DNA of 64,000 nt from Thermohalobaculum sp039027855 (GCA_039027855.1 JBCCJI010000001.1:124001-188000), one strand, 5' to 3'. Positions 41,516 through 50,502 are shown, counted from the stretch's first letter. Program-made: numbers and translations. Notes: generated from the sequence alone by a model not told the origin.

Positions 41516-43246
41516 ATGGCGGGGCGGATGGGCGGTACGAGAGCAGGGGGGGCGCCAAAGCGCGGCGGCATCGGGGCCGTCTCGCGCCATCTCGCCACGC
41601 GCTATCTCGCGCTGATCCGCCTCGCCGGGCGCCGCATGACAGTGCGCAGCCTTCGCAACAAAGTCCCCTTTCTGGGCCTCGCGCTGCTGATCGGTGTGGC
41701 CACCGGTTTTGTCGTGACGGCCTTTCGCTTGGCCATCGCAACGCTGGAGGAGTTCTTCTACGGCGCGCCCGAAGCCGAGATCCATTCCTACGCGGCTGAG
41801 CTACCCTGGTATCTGGTGCTGCCGGTCCCGGTGATCGGCGGTCTGATCGTGGGCCTCTTGCTCGCGCGCTTCACGCCAGACGGCAAGGCGCGCGGTGTCG
41901 CCGACGTCATCCGCGCCTCGGCGGTGGGGCGGGGGCGCATCGACCGGGGGCCGGGCATCGCCTCGGCCATGGCGGCGCTCGTCACGCTCTCGACCGGCGG
42001 CTCGACGGGGCGCGAGGGGCCCGCCGTCCACCTTGGCGCGGTGATCGCCTCATGGGTATCGGATCGGCTGCGCCTCGGGGCGGTGTCGGCGCGCGATATC
42101 CTGGGCTGTGCGGCGGCGGCCGCGGTGTCGGCCAGTTTCAACGCACCTCTGGCGGGCGCGCTTTTCGCGCAGGAGGTGGTGCTGCGCCATTTCGCGCTGC
42201 ACGCCTTCGGCCCCATCGTCATCGCCTCGGTCACGGCGACGGTGGTCAGCCGGCTGCATCTCGGCAATGTCACCGAGTTCGAGCTGCCGCCCAACACCAT
42301 CGGCTTCTACACCGAGCTGCCGGCGTTCATGCTGCTCGGCGCGCTCGCGGGGCTGACCGCCGTGGTGATGATGCGCGCGGTCTTTTTTGCCGAGAGGATC
42401 GGCGACCGTGTGCAGCAGGCGACGGCCATGCCGATCTGGCTGCGCCCCGCCGTGGCGGGCCTGCTGCTCGGGTTCATCGCGCTGACGTTCCCGCATATCA
42501 TCGGCGTCGGCTACGAGACGACCAACCGCGCGCTGACCAGCCAGGTCACGTTCTGGGGCGCGGTTATCCTCGTCACGGTCAAGATCGTCGCCGTGGCGAT
42601 CACACTTGCCGGGCGCATGGGCGGCGGGGTGTTCTCGCCCTCGCTGATGGTCGGTGCACTGCTCGGTACGGCCTTCGGCTCGGTCGCCATTGCGCTGGTC
42701 CCCTCGGTGGAGGGTAGCCAGGGGCTCTATGCCCTCGCCGGGATGGGAGCGGTCGCGGCGGCGGTGCTCGGTGCGCCGATCTCTTCCACGCTGATCATCA
42801 TCGAGCTGACCGGCGACTGGCAGGCGGGCATGGCCGTGCTCGTCAGTATCGCGATCGCCTCTGCCGTGGCCGACCGGATGGTCGAACGGTCGTTCTTCCT
42901 CACCCAGCTCGAGCGTCAGGGCCTGCATCTCGCCGACGGGCCACAGGGCTATCTCGCCTCGACCAAGAAGGTTGCCGACATCATGCGCCCCCGCGGCCAT
43001 CCCGAGTGTGCCAGCGACGAGGCGTGCTGGGCCCTGCATGGGGAGGGTGCCTGGCTTGCGCGAAGCGAAACGTTGGAGGACGCGCTGGCACGGATGAAGA
43101 AAGGCAACCGCCCCTTCCTACCCGTGCTCAGGCGTCAGACCGATACCGAGGTGCCGCCCGAACTGGTGGGCGCGCTCTTCCTCACCGATGCGCTCCGCTC
43201 CTATGCGGACCTGCTGGAGGAAGAACTGCGCGAGGAACACACCTGA
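41516..43246 (+). CDS. CLC family chloride channel/transporter
   Basis: 576 residues. About ten membrane segments and the CLC signatures: STGGSTGREGPAVHLGA with the gating Glu at residue 167, AVSASFNAPLAGALFAQEVV (near 203), and GRMGGGVFSPSLMVGALLG (near 370). It moves chloride across the inner membrane, as channel or proton antiporter; the gating Glu is kept but a proton Glu could not be placed. The usual GSGIP-type first motif is altered to GKARGVADVI. After the pore a soluble tail of about 110 residues resembles a degraded CBS pair (VADIMRP..., LEDALARMKKGNRPFLPV) and ends in a strongly acidic DLLEEELREEHT. The first 40 residues are basic and Gly-rich; translation could start later, at the Met at 41636. 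Confidence 0.9.
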   Translation: MAGRMGGTRAGGAPKRGGIGAVSRHLATRYLALIRLAGRRMTVRSLRNKVPFLGLALLIGVATGFVVTAFRLAIATLEEFFYGAPEAEIHSYAAELPWYLVLPVPVIGGLIVGLLLARFTPDGKARGVADVIRASAVGRGRIDRGPGIASAMAALVTLSTGGSTGREGPAVHLGAVIASWVSDRLRLGAVSARDILGCAAAAAVSASFNAPLAGALFAQEVVLRHFALHAFGPIVIASVTATVVSRLHLGNVTEFELPPNTIGFYTELPAFMLLGALAGLTAVVMMRAVFFAERIGDRVQQATAMPIWLRPAVAGLLLGFIALTFPHIIGVGYETTNRALTSQVTFWGAVILVTVKIVAVAITLAGRMGGGVFSPSLMVGALLGTAFGSVAIALVPSVEGSQGLYALAGMGAVAAAVLGAPISSTLIIIELTGDWQAGMAVLVSIAIASAVADRMVERSFFLTQLERQGLHLADGPQGYLASTKKVADIMRPRGHPECASDEACWALHGEGAWLARSETLEDALARMKKGNRPFLPVLRRQTDTEVPPELVGALFLTDALRSYADLLEEELREEHT

Positions 43247-43317
43247 GCCGAGCGATCAGCAAACGTCCCAGTGCCTTGGACCGTTCCGTTCCACATACCG
43301 CCCGGCAGGTGACCCGC

Positions 43318-43617
43318 TCAGCCGATGGCGGCCAAGCGGCGGCGGGCGGCGGCGACACCCTGCTCACGCGCGATCTTACGCGCGGCAATCTCCATCGCCC
43401 TCTGTCTCTCGGCCCGCTGGCGGAGCCATCGCCCGATCACCATGCAGGTGCTGAAAAACAGAACCAGCGCGAAGATCGCGAACAAGATGAACATCGAGTC
43501 GAGAAACGGCATCAGTTCGAGTGTCGCCACCCACTCCACGAACCGCTCATACAGCGTCGGATCCTGGCCGGGTGCATACTCGTGATCGACACCCAGATCT
43601 GCCAATGACTTCGCCAT
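43318..43617 (-). CDS. Small single-pass membrane protein of unknown function
   Basis: 99 residues. One strong hydrophobic segment (FLDSMFILFAIFALVLFFST, residues 38-57) separates an acidic N-terminal part with YAPGQDPTLYERFVEWVATL from a basic, helix-prone C-terminal tail (RWLRQRAERQRAMEIAARK). I do not recognise the family. GGAGG lies eight bases before the ATG, which supports it as a real gene. By the positive-inside rule the tail should be cytoplasmic. It converges with the CLC gene, about 70 bases apart. Confidence 0.65.
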   Translation of the reverse strand: MAKSLADLGVDHEYAPGQDPTLYERFVEWVATLELMPFLDSMFILFAIFALVLFFSTCMVIGRWLRQRAERQRAMEIAARKIAREQGVAAARRRLAAIG

Positions 43618-43836
43618 GCCACACCTCCAAGCACATCTTTCGAATGCACGTAGAGGTAGCAGGATTCGCGCGGCGGTACACTAAGCGGTGAGGCTGAGGC
43701 CCCGGAAAACGCATAATAATGCCGCCTTCCGGCCGCCTGGTGAAGACCTGCTGCTGGCAGGAGGCGCCAAGGCGCGGCGCTCTGCACCGATCCTGAGGCC
43801 CTGTGTGAGGCTGGAAGAGGCGCCAGAAGCGGGCCC

Positions 43837-44175
43837 TCAGAGGATCTCGACGGCCATTCTCTCGGCATCGAAGGCCACAAACCCGGCGATCGCCTCCATC
43901 CCGGCGATGGGTGTGGCGTAAGACCAGGCGGCGTCGCGGATCGGCTGCGATTTGCCCATGACATGGAAGTATTCCGCCTCGCCCTTGTGCGGGCAGGTCG
44001 TCCTTTTGTCCGACGCCTCGAGGAAGGCCATGCCGGCATCATTCCGGGGCAGGTAGTGCACTGGCGCATAGCCCTCTTCCAGCAGGGTGAGCGCCGCCGT
44101 GCTTTCGGCGATCACGGCGCCGCCGGCGCGGACGACCACCGTGCCCACGGTGGGCTGGATCTCGATCTTCGCCAT
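43837..44175 (-). CDS. DUF427 domain-containing protein
   Basis: 112 residues, the length of a single DUF427 domain. Signatures are IAESTAALTLLEEGYAPVHY (residues 22-41), where the Pro-Val-His-Tyr pattern is typical, LPRNDAGM (residues 42-49), and TTCPHKGEAEYFHV with the conserved Cys-Pro-His-Lys-Gly. C-terminal WSYATPIAGMEAIAGFVAFD is also typical. The function of the family is not established; it is small, soluble and common in soil and marine bacteria. It ends 219 bases from the small membrane protein gene on the same strand. Confidence 0.9.
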   Translation of the reverse strand: MAKIEIQPTVGTVVVRAGGAVIAESTAALTLLEEGYAPVHYLPRNDAGMAFLEASDKRTTCPHKGEAEYFHVMGKSQPIRDAAWSYATPIAGMEAIAGFVAFDAERMAVEIL

Positions 44176-44298
44176 GGTTCTTCACTCCCTCTACGCGCCC
44201 GGTTCAGCCGCGACACCCCCCAAGACGGGGCGTGCGGCAGCCCTACGACACAGCTTCGACAATCCTCTGGTCCGGCCGGAGACGCTGTTACCCGCCTT

Positions 44299-46155
44299 CT
44301 AGCCGAGCTTGGCGCAGGCGTCAGCCAGCCATGCCGCGGTTTCCGGATCCTGGGCGACCAGCGGCTCGATCTCGGCCCGCACGCGGGCGTGATAGGCGTC
44401 GAGCCAGGCAATCTCATCGGCATCAAGCAGCGCGATGTCGATCAGGCGTCGGTCTATCGGTGCCAGCGTCAGCGTCTCGAAACCCAGCATCGCCCGGTCG
44501 CCGCCCACCGGCACCGAGGGCTCGACCACGGCTACGAGGTTCTCGATCCTGATACCCCAGGCGCCTTGGCGGTAGCAGCCCGGCTCGTTCGACAGGATCA
44601 TACCGGGTCTGAGCGCCACGTCGCCCGAGCGCCTGGCGATGCCCGCCGGCCCTTCGTGCACGTTGAGATAGGCGCCCACGCCATGGCCCGTGCCGTGATC
44701 GTAATCGAGCCCGGCCCGCCAGAGCGCCGCCCGCGCCAGCGGGTCGAGATCGCGCCCCGCCAACCCTTTCGGCCAGCGCGCCAGGCTGAGCGCGATCATG
44801 CCTTTGAGCACCAGTGTGAAGGCCCGGATCGCCGCAGGATGAGCGCCGCCGTCCCCCCCGGCGCCCGTGGCCAGTGTCCGCGTGATATCGGTCGTGCCGT
44901 CGCGATACTGCCCGCCGCTGTCGACCAGCAGAACCTCGCCCGGCGTGATCGCCCGGTCCGTGTCGGTGGTCACGCGGTAATGCACGATCGCCCCATTGGG
45001 TCCGCTCCCCGAGATCGTGTCGAAGGACAGATCGACGAGCGCCCTGGTGTCGCGCCGCGCCTGTTCGATCCGGCGCGCGACGTCGATTTCGCTCAGCCTC
45101 TTGCCCGCTTTCAGGTCACGGTCGAGGGCCGCGAGGAAGCCGCAGACCGCCGCCCCGTCGCGCCGATGGGCCTTGCGCATGCCCTCCAATTCGGCCGCGT
45201 TCTTGATCGCCTTTGGCAAGGTGCAGGGATCGCGGCCGAGATCGGGCACCGCGCCGCCACGCTCCAGCGCACCGACCAGCGCGACCGGACAACTGTCGCG
45301 GTCGATGCGCACTTTCTTGCCGGAGAGTAGAGGCACCTCATTGCCGGTACCGTCGAGCGCCGCCAACAGGCCCGACATCTCGTGCAGGCTGACCGCGCCC
45401 CCGATCGCATCGAGCGTCGCCGCGCTCATCTGGCTCTCCGGGTCCTGCAGGAACAGCATCACCCTCTCGTCGGCGCCGAGGATCGCGAAGGACAGCGTGA
45501 CCGGGCTGCGGGCGATATCGCTGCCGCGGATGTTCAAAAGCCAGGCGATGTTGTCGGGCAGGCTGAGCACGGCGGCTACCATGTCGTCGTCGCGCAGCGC
45601 CTTTGCCAGCCGCGCGATCTTCTCCGATGCCTTCTCCCCCGCAAGTTCCAGCGGATGGTTGGTGATGGCCGCGGCGGGGCGGGGCGGCCGGTCGGTCCAG
45701 GCCGCGTCGATCGGGTTGGTGTCGAGGAGCATCGGCATCTCGCCAAGCGCCTTGGCATAGCGCTCCACCTCGGCCGGTGGGTGCAGCCAGGGGTCGATCG
45801 CCAGCCGCTCACCAACGCTAAGCCGCCCTTTCAGCCAGTCCGCGGGCGAGGTCTCCTGACTAGGCACAATCGTCACGGCATCGGTGTCGATCTCGCTGGC
45901 CGCCTGCAGGGTGTAGCGCCCGTCCACGAAAAGCGCGGCCTCGCTCGCGGTCACGACCGCCAGCCCGGCCGATCCGGTGAACCCCGTCAACCAGGCCAGC
46001 CGTTCGTCGCAGGGGGCCACCGTCTCGCCGTTGTGCGCGTCGCGGCGCGGCACCAGGAATGCCGACACGCCCGAAGCCGCCAACGCGCGCCGCACGGCAG
46101 CGATCCGCTCGGCGCTTTCCGCGCTGCTGCCGCGCCGTTCGAATACCTGAAACAT
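44299..46155 (-). CDS. Xaa-Pro aminopeptidase, peptidase family M24B
   Basis: 618 residues, the long three-domain form. It removes an N-terminal residue next to proline. Two creatinase-like N-terminal domains (near residues 15-150 and 165-300) precede the pita-bread catalytic domain. Predicted metal ligands are the Asp residues in VDSGGQYRDGTTDITRT, the His in GTGHGVGAYLNVHEGP, the Glu in SNEPGCYR and the Glu in IRIENLV. There is no signal peptide, so it acts in the cytoplasm. I chose the ATG at 46155 because GGAGG lies nine bases upstream; an in-frame ATG at 46191 lacks one. Confidence 0.93.
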   Translation of the reverse strand: MFQVFERRGSSAESAERIAAVRRALAASGVSAFLVPRRDAHNGETVAPCDERLAWLTGFTGSAGLAVVTASEAALFVDGRYTLQAASEIDTDAVTIVPSQETSPADWLKGRLSVGERLAIDPWLHPPAEVERYAKALGEMPMLLDTNPIDAAWTDRPPRPAAAITNHPLELAGEKASEKIARLAKALRDDDMVAAVLSLPDNIAWLLNIRGSDIARSPVTLSFAILGADERVMLFLQDPESQMSAATLDAIGGAVSLHEMSGLLAALDGTGNEVPLLSGKKVRIDRDSCPVALVGALERGGAVPDLGRDPCTLPKAIKNAAELEGMRKAHRRDGAAVCGFLAALDRDLKAGKRLSEIDVARRIEQARRDTRALVDLSFDTISGSGPNGAIVHYRVTTDTDRAITPGEVLLVDSGGQYRDGTTDITRTLATGAGGDGGAHPAAIRAFTLVLKGMIALSLARWPKGLAGRDLDPLARAALWRAGLDYDHGTGHGVGAYLNVHEGPAGIARRSGDVALRPGMILSNEPGCYRQGAWGIRIENLVAVVEPSVPVGGDRAMLGFETLTLAPIDRRLIDIALLDADEIAWLDAYHARVRAEIEPLVAQDPETAAWLADACAKLG

Positions 46156-46199
46156 CGGGCCGATCCTCCGCGCTCGCTCACCCACCGTCATGCGGCGTC

Positions 46200-46229
46200 G
46201 GGGCCGACACCATCAAGCCTGTCGGCCCC
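46200..46229 (-). terminator. Stem-loop between the lipoprotein and aminopeptidase genes
   Basis: GGGGCCGAC (46200-46208) and GTCGGCCCC (46221-46229) form a perfect 9-bp stem with a 12-base loop, just after the lipoprotein stop on the minus strand. There is no U-run, so termination efficiency is uncertain. Confidence 0.4.
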
Positions 46230-46239
46230 TCGCGATGCC

Positions 46240-47166
46240 TCAACGCGCCGTGATGAGACCCGATGCCGCGAGGCGCCTTGGCCAGTCTTCGGGGAAGGCG
46301 AGCCAGCGCCCGGCCGTGTCGGCCAGTTCACCAGGTGAAAAACCGAGGAGCGCGACGGCTCGCCGACCGGCCGCGTCCTCGAAGTAGAAACGGGTCGCCA
46401 GCCGTCCGCGCCGATAGCCGACCGGCACCGCGATGCCCGGCAGCACGATCTCCTCGCGATTCGCGGAAAGCGCGAGGAATGCCCGCCCGCGCGCGTCTTT
46501 GGCGATTCGTCCGATAACTCCGTCGACACTTCTGATGAGTATTGTGCCATCGGGAGCGTCGGTTGCGACCAGCAGGTCATCCAGCCCCAGAAAATCCGCC
46601 CGAAGCCTGAGCGCGATGCTGGCCGCATAGCCTGCCTCGTCGCTCGGAATCGTCAGGATGTCGTTCACCGCGATGATCTCACAACCGCAGTCCTCGCCCT
46701 CAGGAAGAGTGGCAAGGAGTTCCAAACAGCCATCGAGGGCCGAGATGACCGCATCTGAGACCGTTGCACCCGGCATGGTTGTTGAAACGGTCATGGCCGG
46801 GCAAAATTGGGAGGGATTTCCGCGTGCTAGGGCGCGCGGGGTATCCATGGCGAGAAAGCGTCTGCCGTCTTGGTTTTGCGTCAGAAGCGGTACAGCGGCG
46901 AGCTGTTCGCGGCGCCAACCGGGGCGGCGCAATAGCGTTTCCGCATCAAGTCGTGATGCACGTCGGGCGATGTTGGTAACTTCTCGTTCACCTTTCACCG
47001 AGAGGTTAACGCCGGAGCGTGAGAGTACGACCGAACTGGTCACCGTGCCGGTGGTGTTGGGGGTTCCACCTGGTGTCGCGCAGGCCGCGACCAGGACAGC
47101 CGTCAGCATGGCCCCGACGACGCGTCGAGAGGTCGAAAACCGGGTTTGGGCAGGTGATCGGATCAT
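46240..47166 (-). CDS. Putative lipoprotein of unknown function
   Basis: 308 residues. The N-terminus has basic residues, a hydrophobic stretch VVGAMLTAVLV and a lipobox VAAC at about residues 26-29, followed by a Thr/Gly-rich linker (ATPGGTPNTTGTVTSS). The mature part is a soluble domain with a cysteine pair in PEGEDCGCEIIAVND and patterns such as ILTIPSDEAGY and FYFEDAAGRRAVALLGFSPG near the C-terminus. I do not recognise the family. I chose the ATG at 47166, which gives a lipoprotein signal of normal length; longer in-frame options add a 17-residue polar lead. It is divergent from the cold-shock gene, 71 bases apart, so they probably share a promoter region. Confidence 0.7.
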   Translation of the reverse strand: MIRSPAQTRFSTSRRVVGAMLTAVLVAACATPGGTPNTTGTVTSSVVLSRSGVNLSVKGEREVTNIARRASRLDAETLLRRPGWRREQLAAVPLLTQNQDGRRFLAMDTPRALARGNPSQFCPAMTVSTTMPGATVSDAVISALDGCLELLATLPEGEDCGCEIIAVNDILTIPSDEAGYAASIALRLRADFLGLDDLLVATDAPDGTILIRSVDGVIGRIAKDARGRAFLALSANREEIVLPGIAVPVGYRRGRLATRFYFEDAAGRRAVALLGFSPGELADTAGRWLAFPEDWPRRLAASGLITAR

Positions 47167-47237
47167 CGTGGTCTCGATTGTGAGTTGTCGCGCACTGGAC
47201 ATCGTGCCCGTGCGCACCAGAAAAGCGAGGGGACACC

Positions 47238-47861
47238 ATGTCTGCGGTTGGTAGCCACAGCCGGTTCGGGGGGCGCGGGTTGGCCGAAGTGCGCGAAGAA
47301 GCTGGCGAGACGATCACGGGCCGGGTCAAATGGTACGACGCGGTGAAGGGCTATGGTTTCGTCGTGCCCGACAACGGCGGTGGCGATGTCATGGTCCACG
47401 CCTCCTGCGTGCGCAACTTCGGGATCACCACACTGCCAGAAGGCGCCGAGGTCACTCTGGTGACGACGATGGGCGCGCGCGGCCTGCATGCGCAAGAGTT
47501 GGTGGAGGTCGACCAGACCACCGCGATGCCGCTGCAAGAGCCGCTCGCCGCGGGCAGCCAGATGGGGCCGCGCCCCACCGACCTGCTCAATCCCGAGGTC
47601 GAGCTGAGCCCGTTGATGCCAGCGCGCGTCAAATGGTTCGACAAGCAGAAGGGCTTTGGCTTCGTCAACGTCTTCGGCATCTCCGACGACGTCTTCGTGC
47701 ACATGGAGATCGTGCGGCGTTGCGGCTTCCCCGACCTGTCCTCGGGCGAGGGCATGGCCGTGCGGACCTTTAAGGGCCCGCGCGGTCTCATGGTCGCAGA
47801 GCTGAAGCTCTGGGAGACGGGCGCCGAGGAAGCCGAAGCGAAGGCGGAGTTGCCCCGCTGA
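47238..47861 (+). CDS. Double cold-shock-domain nucleic-acid-binding protein
   Basis: 207 residues with two cold-shock domains in tandem. The first has GRVKWYDAVKGYGFVVPD (near residue 28, RNP1 KGYGFV) and DVMVHASC (RNP2-like); the second has ARVKWFDKQKGFGFVNV (near residue 128) and DDVFVHMEIV. The usual CspA protein has one domain of about 70 residues; the doubled form is common in alphaproteobacteria. It should bind single-stranded RNA or DNA and affect translation at low temperature or in stationary phase. The TGA stop overlaps the next ATG (TGATG), so the DUF192 gene is coupled to it. Confidence 0.92.
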   Translation: MSAVGSHSRFGGRGLAEVREEAGETITGRVKWYDAVKGYGFVVPDNGGGDVMVHASCVRNFGITTLPEGAEVTLVTTMGARGLHAQELVEVDQTTAMPLQEPLAAGSQMGPRPTDLLNPEVELSPLMPARVKWFDKQKGFGFVNVFGISDDVFVHMEIVRRCGFPDLSSGEGMAVRTFKGPRGLMVAELKLWETGAEEAEAKAELPR

Positions 47862-48547
47862 TGATGTCACGGGTCGGGTCACGGGTGAGCGCGCCCTGCG
47901 CGCCCGCCGCGACTGGCCCACCCGAGACTGCGCCCGTTTTCACTGCGCCCGTTTTCACTGCGCCCGTCTCAACTGTATCCGGTGTGGGCTTGCGCCGCCC
48001 GGAGACGCGGCGCTTGTGGTTCTTGGGCGCGATCATCGGGCTGGCGCTCGCTGTGCCGCCCGCGACGGGACAAACGGTCGACAGTCTCGCCGCCAGAGCG
48101 GATCGGCTGGCGATTTGCGGCAGCCAGACGGTCACGATCTTCGCCGGCGATGGCCCGGCCGCTCCGCCGACATACCGCGTCGAATTGGCGCTCACGCCCG
48201 AAGAACAGCGTCGCGGCCTGATGTTTCGTGAGCGGATGGATGCCGATGCCGGGATGCTGTTCGTCTTCGATCAACCCCGCGAAGCGAGCTTTTGGATGCG
48301 CAACACCTTTATCCCGCTCGACATCATTTTCATCGACACTGCCGGGCGGGTACTGAATGTGGGCGAGGGCGTGCCCTTCTCCGAGGCTTCGGTCCGCAGC
48401 GAGGGCGTCGCGGGCGCGGTGCTGGAGCTGAACCGCGGTCAGGCCGAGGCGCATGGTATCGGGCCGGGCGCCCAGCTTTTGCATCCGGCCTTCCGCGCGG
48501 CACCCGGCGACTTTCGCTGCCCGCCAGCCGCGCCCTTTACCGATTGA
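47861..48547 (+). CDS. DUF192 family exported protein
   Basis: 228 residues. The C-terminal 120 match DUF192: EEQRRGLMFRERMDADAGML, FVFDQPREASFWMRNTFIPL, DIIFIDTAGRVLNV, then AVLELNRGQAEAHGIGPG. The biochemical role of the family is unknown. The hydrophobic stretch WFLGAIIGLALAVPPATG (near residues 52-70) acts as a signal peptide but has a 50-residue lead that contains three TAPVF-like repeats from a 15-bp tandem repeat. A GTG at 47984 right after the repeat would give a more usual signal peptide, so the true start is uncertain. I keep the ATG at 47861 because it overlaps the stop of the cold-shock gene. tRNA-Pro follows 72 bases later. Confidence 0.85.
   Translation: MMSRVGSRVSAPCAPAATGPPETAPVFTAPVFTAPVSTVSGVGLRRPETRRLWFLGAIIGLALAVPPATGQTVDSLAARADRLAICGSQTVTIFAGDGPAAPPTYRVELALTPEEQRRGLMFRERMDADAGMLFVFDQPREASFWMRNTFIPLDIIFIDTAGRVLNVGEGVPFSEASVRSEGVAGAVLELNRGQAEAHGIGPGAQLLHPAFRAAPGDFRCPPAAPFTD
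47927..47971 (+). repeat. Three 15-bp tandem units in the DUF192 gene lead
   Basis: ACTGCGCCCGTTTTC occurs at 47927 and 47942, with a diverged third copy at 47957. The units encode Thr-Ala-Pro-Val-Phe repeats before the signal peptide. Confidence 0.85.
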
Positions 48548-48582
48548 CCGCCGCGGCAGGCGCCCGATCCAACCAGATGTGC

Positions 48583-48611
48583 TTGTGGTCGGGCCGCCGC
48601 TCGGCTAGGTC
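48583..48611 (+). promoter_or_regulatory. Possible tRNA-Pro promoter
   Basis: TTGTGG at 48583-48588 and TAGGTC at 48606-48611 are 17 bases apart and end nine bases before the tRNA. Both hexamers are weak matches, so this is tentative. Confidence 0.25.
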
Positions 48612-48619
48612 CGCCGCCA

Positions 48620-48696
48620 CGGGGTGTAGCGCAGCCTGGTAGCGCGTCGGTTTTGGGTACCGAAGGTCGTGGGTTCGAATCCCGCCGCCCCGACCA
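48620..48696 (+). tRNA. tRNA-Pro (anticodon UGG)
   Basis: 77 bases with a full cloverleaf. The acceptor stem is CGGGGTG paired with CGCCCCG, the anticodon loop is TTTGGGT closed by TCGGT/ACCGA and gives anticodon UGG, the T loop is TTCGAAT, and the CCA end is encoded. It reads CCA and, by wobble, other CCN proline codons. Confidence 0.97.
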
Positions 48697-48827
48697 GCCA
48701 TCCGCAATCCGATGCAACTCCGGACGCATCTGAGCCGAGCGGGCGCTGCTATCGACCCCACCAACCTGGGCATGTCCCGGACATGAAACAGTGACCCCAG
48801 CAAGCGGTAGGGCGGTCTTTTGCGCGC

Positions 48828-49265
48828 TCAGGGGCGATCGAGGCCACCTAGCGTCGGCAGCATCCAGAGCGTGCAATCGGGATCGGTCAGCGAGGTTCCG
48901 GTCAGCATGCCGTCCTCGATCTTTACCGCGTAGTCCCAGCCACCGCTGCGGTTGCGCAGCTCGAACCCACCGTCATCGGTCGCGATCACATCGGCAAACT
49001 CGGGGTTTCGCTGGGTGCGGTAGTTCCGGAGGTCGCCGACGCGCTGGCCGCCAAGCGCGCCGATATCCCAGAACAGCGCCCAGCCGCGCCCGTTGCCTGG
49101 ACAGATCATCATGCCTCCCCAGGCACCATCGATATCGCCTGCGGCCGACGCCCCGGCGGCGGGCTGGCCACCGGCGCCGCTGCCCGCAAGCTGGGCGAGG
49201 GCAGGCGATGCGCTGAGGAGGACGGTCATGAGACCGAGGAGGCAGTAAGCACGAAGACTGCGCAT
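48828..49265 (-). CDS. Small exported protein of unknown function
   Basis: 145 residues. A clear signal peptide (RAYCLLGLMTVLLSASPALA, cleaved near residue 24) is followed by a Gly/Ala-rich linker and a domain with DGAWGGMMICPGNGRGWALF, FADVIATDDGGFELRNRSGG and MLTGTSLTDPDCTLWMLP. Two cysteines (in ICPGN and PDCTL) may form a disulfide in the periplasm. I do not recognise the family. AAGGA lies seven bases before the ATG, and the neighbours are tRNA-Pro and the GlxA-type regulator, so there is no functional clue. Confidence 0.75.
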   Translation of the reverse strand: MRSLRAYCLLGLMTVLLSASPALAQLAGSGAGGQPAAGASAAGDIDGAWGGMMICPGNGRGWALFWDIGALGGQRVGDLRNYRTQRNPEFADVIATDDGGFELRNRSGGWDYAVKIEDGMLTGTSLTDPDCTLWMLPTLGGLDRP

Positions 49266-49419
49266 GGTCGTCCTTTTGATAGCGGTCGAACATCCTGGAG
49301 CAGCGGTCTGGCCCCAGCTTTAAAATGCATGCGTGATCTATCAAAGCGCAAGCTGGTCGACAACGCCGCCTCAGAGGGTGCCGGCGGCATCACGTCAGCC
49401 AGGGAGCGGGATCGGCCGT

Positions 49420-50502
49420 TTACTCCAACTCATCGCCACCGCGGACCAGCGCCTCGTCGATATCGTGACCAAGAGGCATCGCCATGGTGAAGCTCGCCGC
49501 CCCCTGCGGCGCGCCCCGTTCGCGATAGGGGGTGCGGCCGAAATGGGCGCGGTAGCATTTGGAGAAATGCGAGGGCGAAGTGAAGCCGCAGGCGAGCGCC
49601 ACGTTGATCACCGTCAGGTCGGTCTGCAGGAGCAAGTGGCGCGCCTTCTCCAGCCTCAGCTCCATGTAATAGCGCTTGGGGCTGCGGTTCAGGTAGCGCC
49701 GGAACAGCCGCTCCAGCTGGCGGGTCGACATGCCGACATCGCGGGCGAGCTCCGCCGGGCTGATCGGCTCCTCGGTCGAGCGTTCCATCCGCTGGATGAT
49801 TTCGATCAGCTTGGGATGGCGGACGCCGATCCGGGCGGGCACCGACAAACGCTGCTCATCGTTCTCCGAACGGACCGGCATATGCAGCAGCTGATCGGCC
49901 ACGGTCGATGCCGTGTCCTGCCCATGCTGGCCAGCGATCAACTGCAGCATCATGTCCGTCGCAGCACTGCCGCCGGCGCAGGTGAACAGCCGATCCTCGA
50001 TCACATAAAGCAAGTTCTCGACCGCGAGTTCGGGGAAGTCCTCGGCGAAGGCGGCGAGGTTTTCCCAGTGGATCGTGCACCGCCGCTCGCCGATCAGCCC
50101 GGCGCGCGCCAGCACAAAGGTGCCGGTGCAGAGCGCGCCGAGCCGCATGCCGCGCCGAGCCTCGCGCCTCAGCCAGGTGACGACCGGGCGCGAGGCGGCC
50201 GCTTCCAGCTTGGCGCCGCCGCAGACCACGATCGTGCTGCCGCGGCCGAGCTCCGGCAGCGGGCCGTCGACGCTGACCGGCACGCCGTTGGAGCAGGTCA
50301 CCGCCGCACCGTCAGCCGACACGGTCGACCAGGCATAGAGCTCGCGGCGCGAGACGCGGTTGGCGAGCCGCAGCGGCTCCAGCGCCGCGGCGAAGGCGAT
50401 CATCGAGAAGGCGGGCGACAGCAGAAACACGAAATGGCTTGGCTTGGCAGCCGACCCGCCCGGCGCTCCGGCGGTGCTGCTGACGCTCGGCGCGGTTGCC
50501 AT
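49420..50502 (-). CDS. GlxA family transcriptional regulator (DJ-1/PfpI plus AraC)
   Basis: 360 residues in two domains. The N-terminal class I amidotransferase-like domain starts HFVFLLSPAFSMIAFAAAL and holds the elbow GALCTGTFVLARAGLI; it serves as a sensor. The C-terminal 100 residues are an AraC-type pair of helix-turn-helices, with SPAELARDVGMSTRQLERLF and VINVALACGFTSPSHFSKCY. The opening pattern with SNGVPVSVDG closely resembles GbdR/CdhR regulators of betaine and carnitine catabolism, which fits the thioesterase gene 8 kb away only loosely. The ATG at 50502 is set by GGGAGGT upstream. It is divergent from the DAHP synthase gene. Confidence 0.87.
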   Translation of the reverse strand: MATAPSVSSTAGAPGGSAAKPSHFVFLLSPAFSMIAFAAALEPLRLANRVSRRELYAWSTVSADGAAVTCSNGVPVSVDGPLPELGRGSTIVVCGGAKLEAAASRPVVTWLRREARRGMRLGALCTGTFVLARAGLIGERRCTIHWENLAAFAEDFPELAVENLLYVIEDRLFTCAGGSAATDMMLQLIAGQHGQDTASTVADQLLHMPVRSENDEQRLSVPARIGVRHPKLIEIIQRMERSTEEPISPAELARDVGMSTRQLERLFRRYLNRSPKRYYMELRLEKARHLLLQTDLTVINVALACGFTSPSHFSKCYRAHFGRTPYRERGAPQGAASFTMAMPLGHDIDEALVRGGDELE

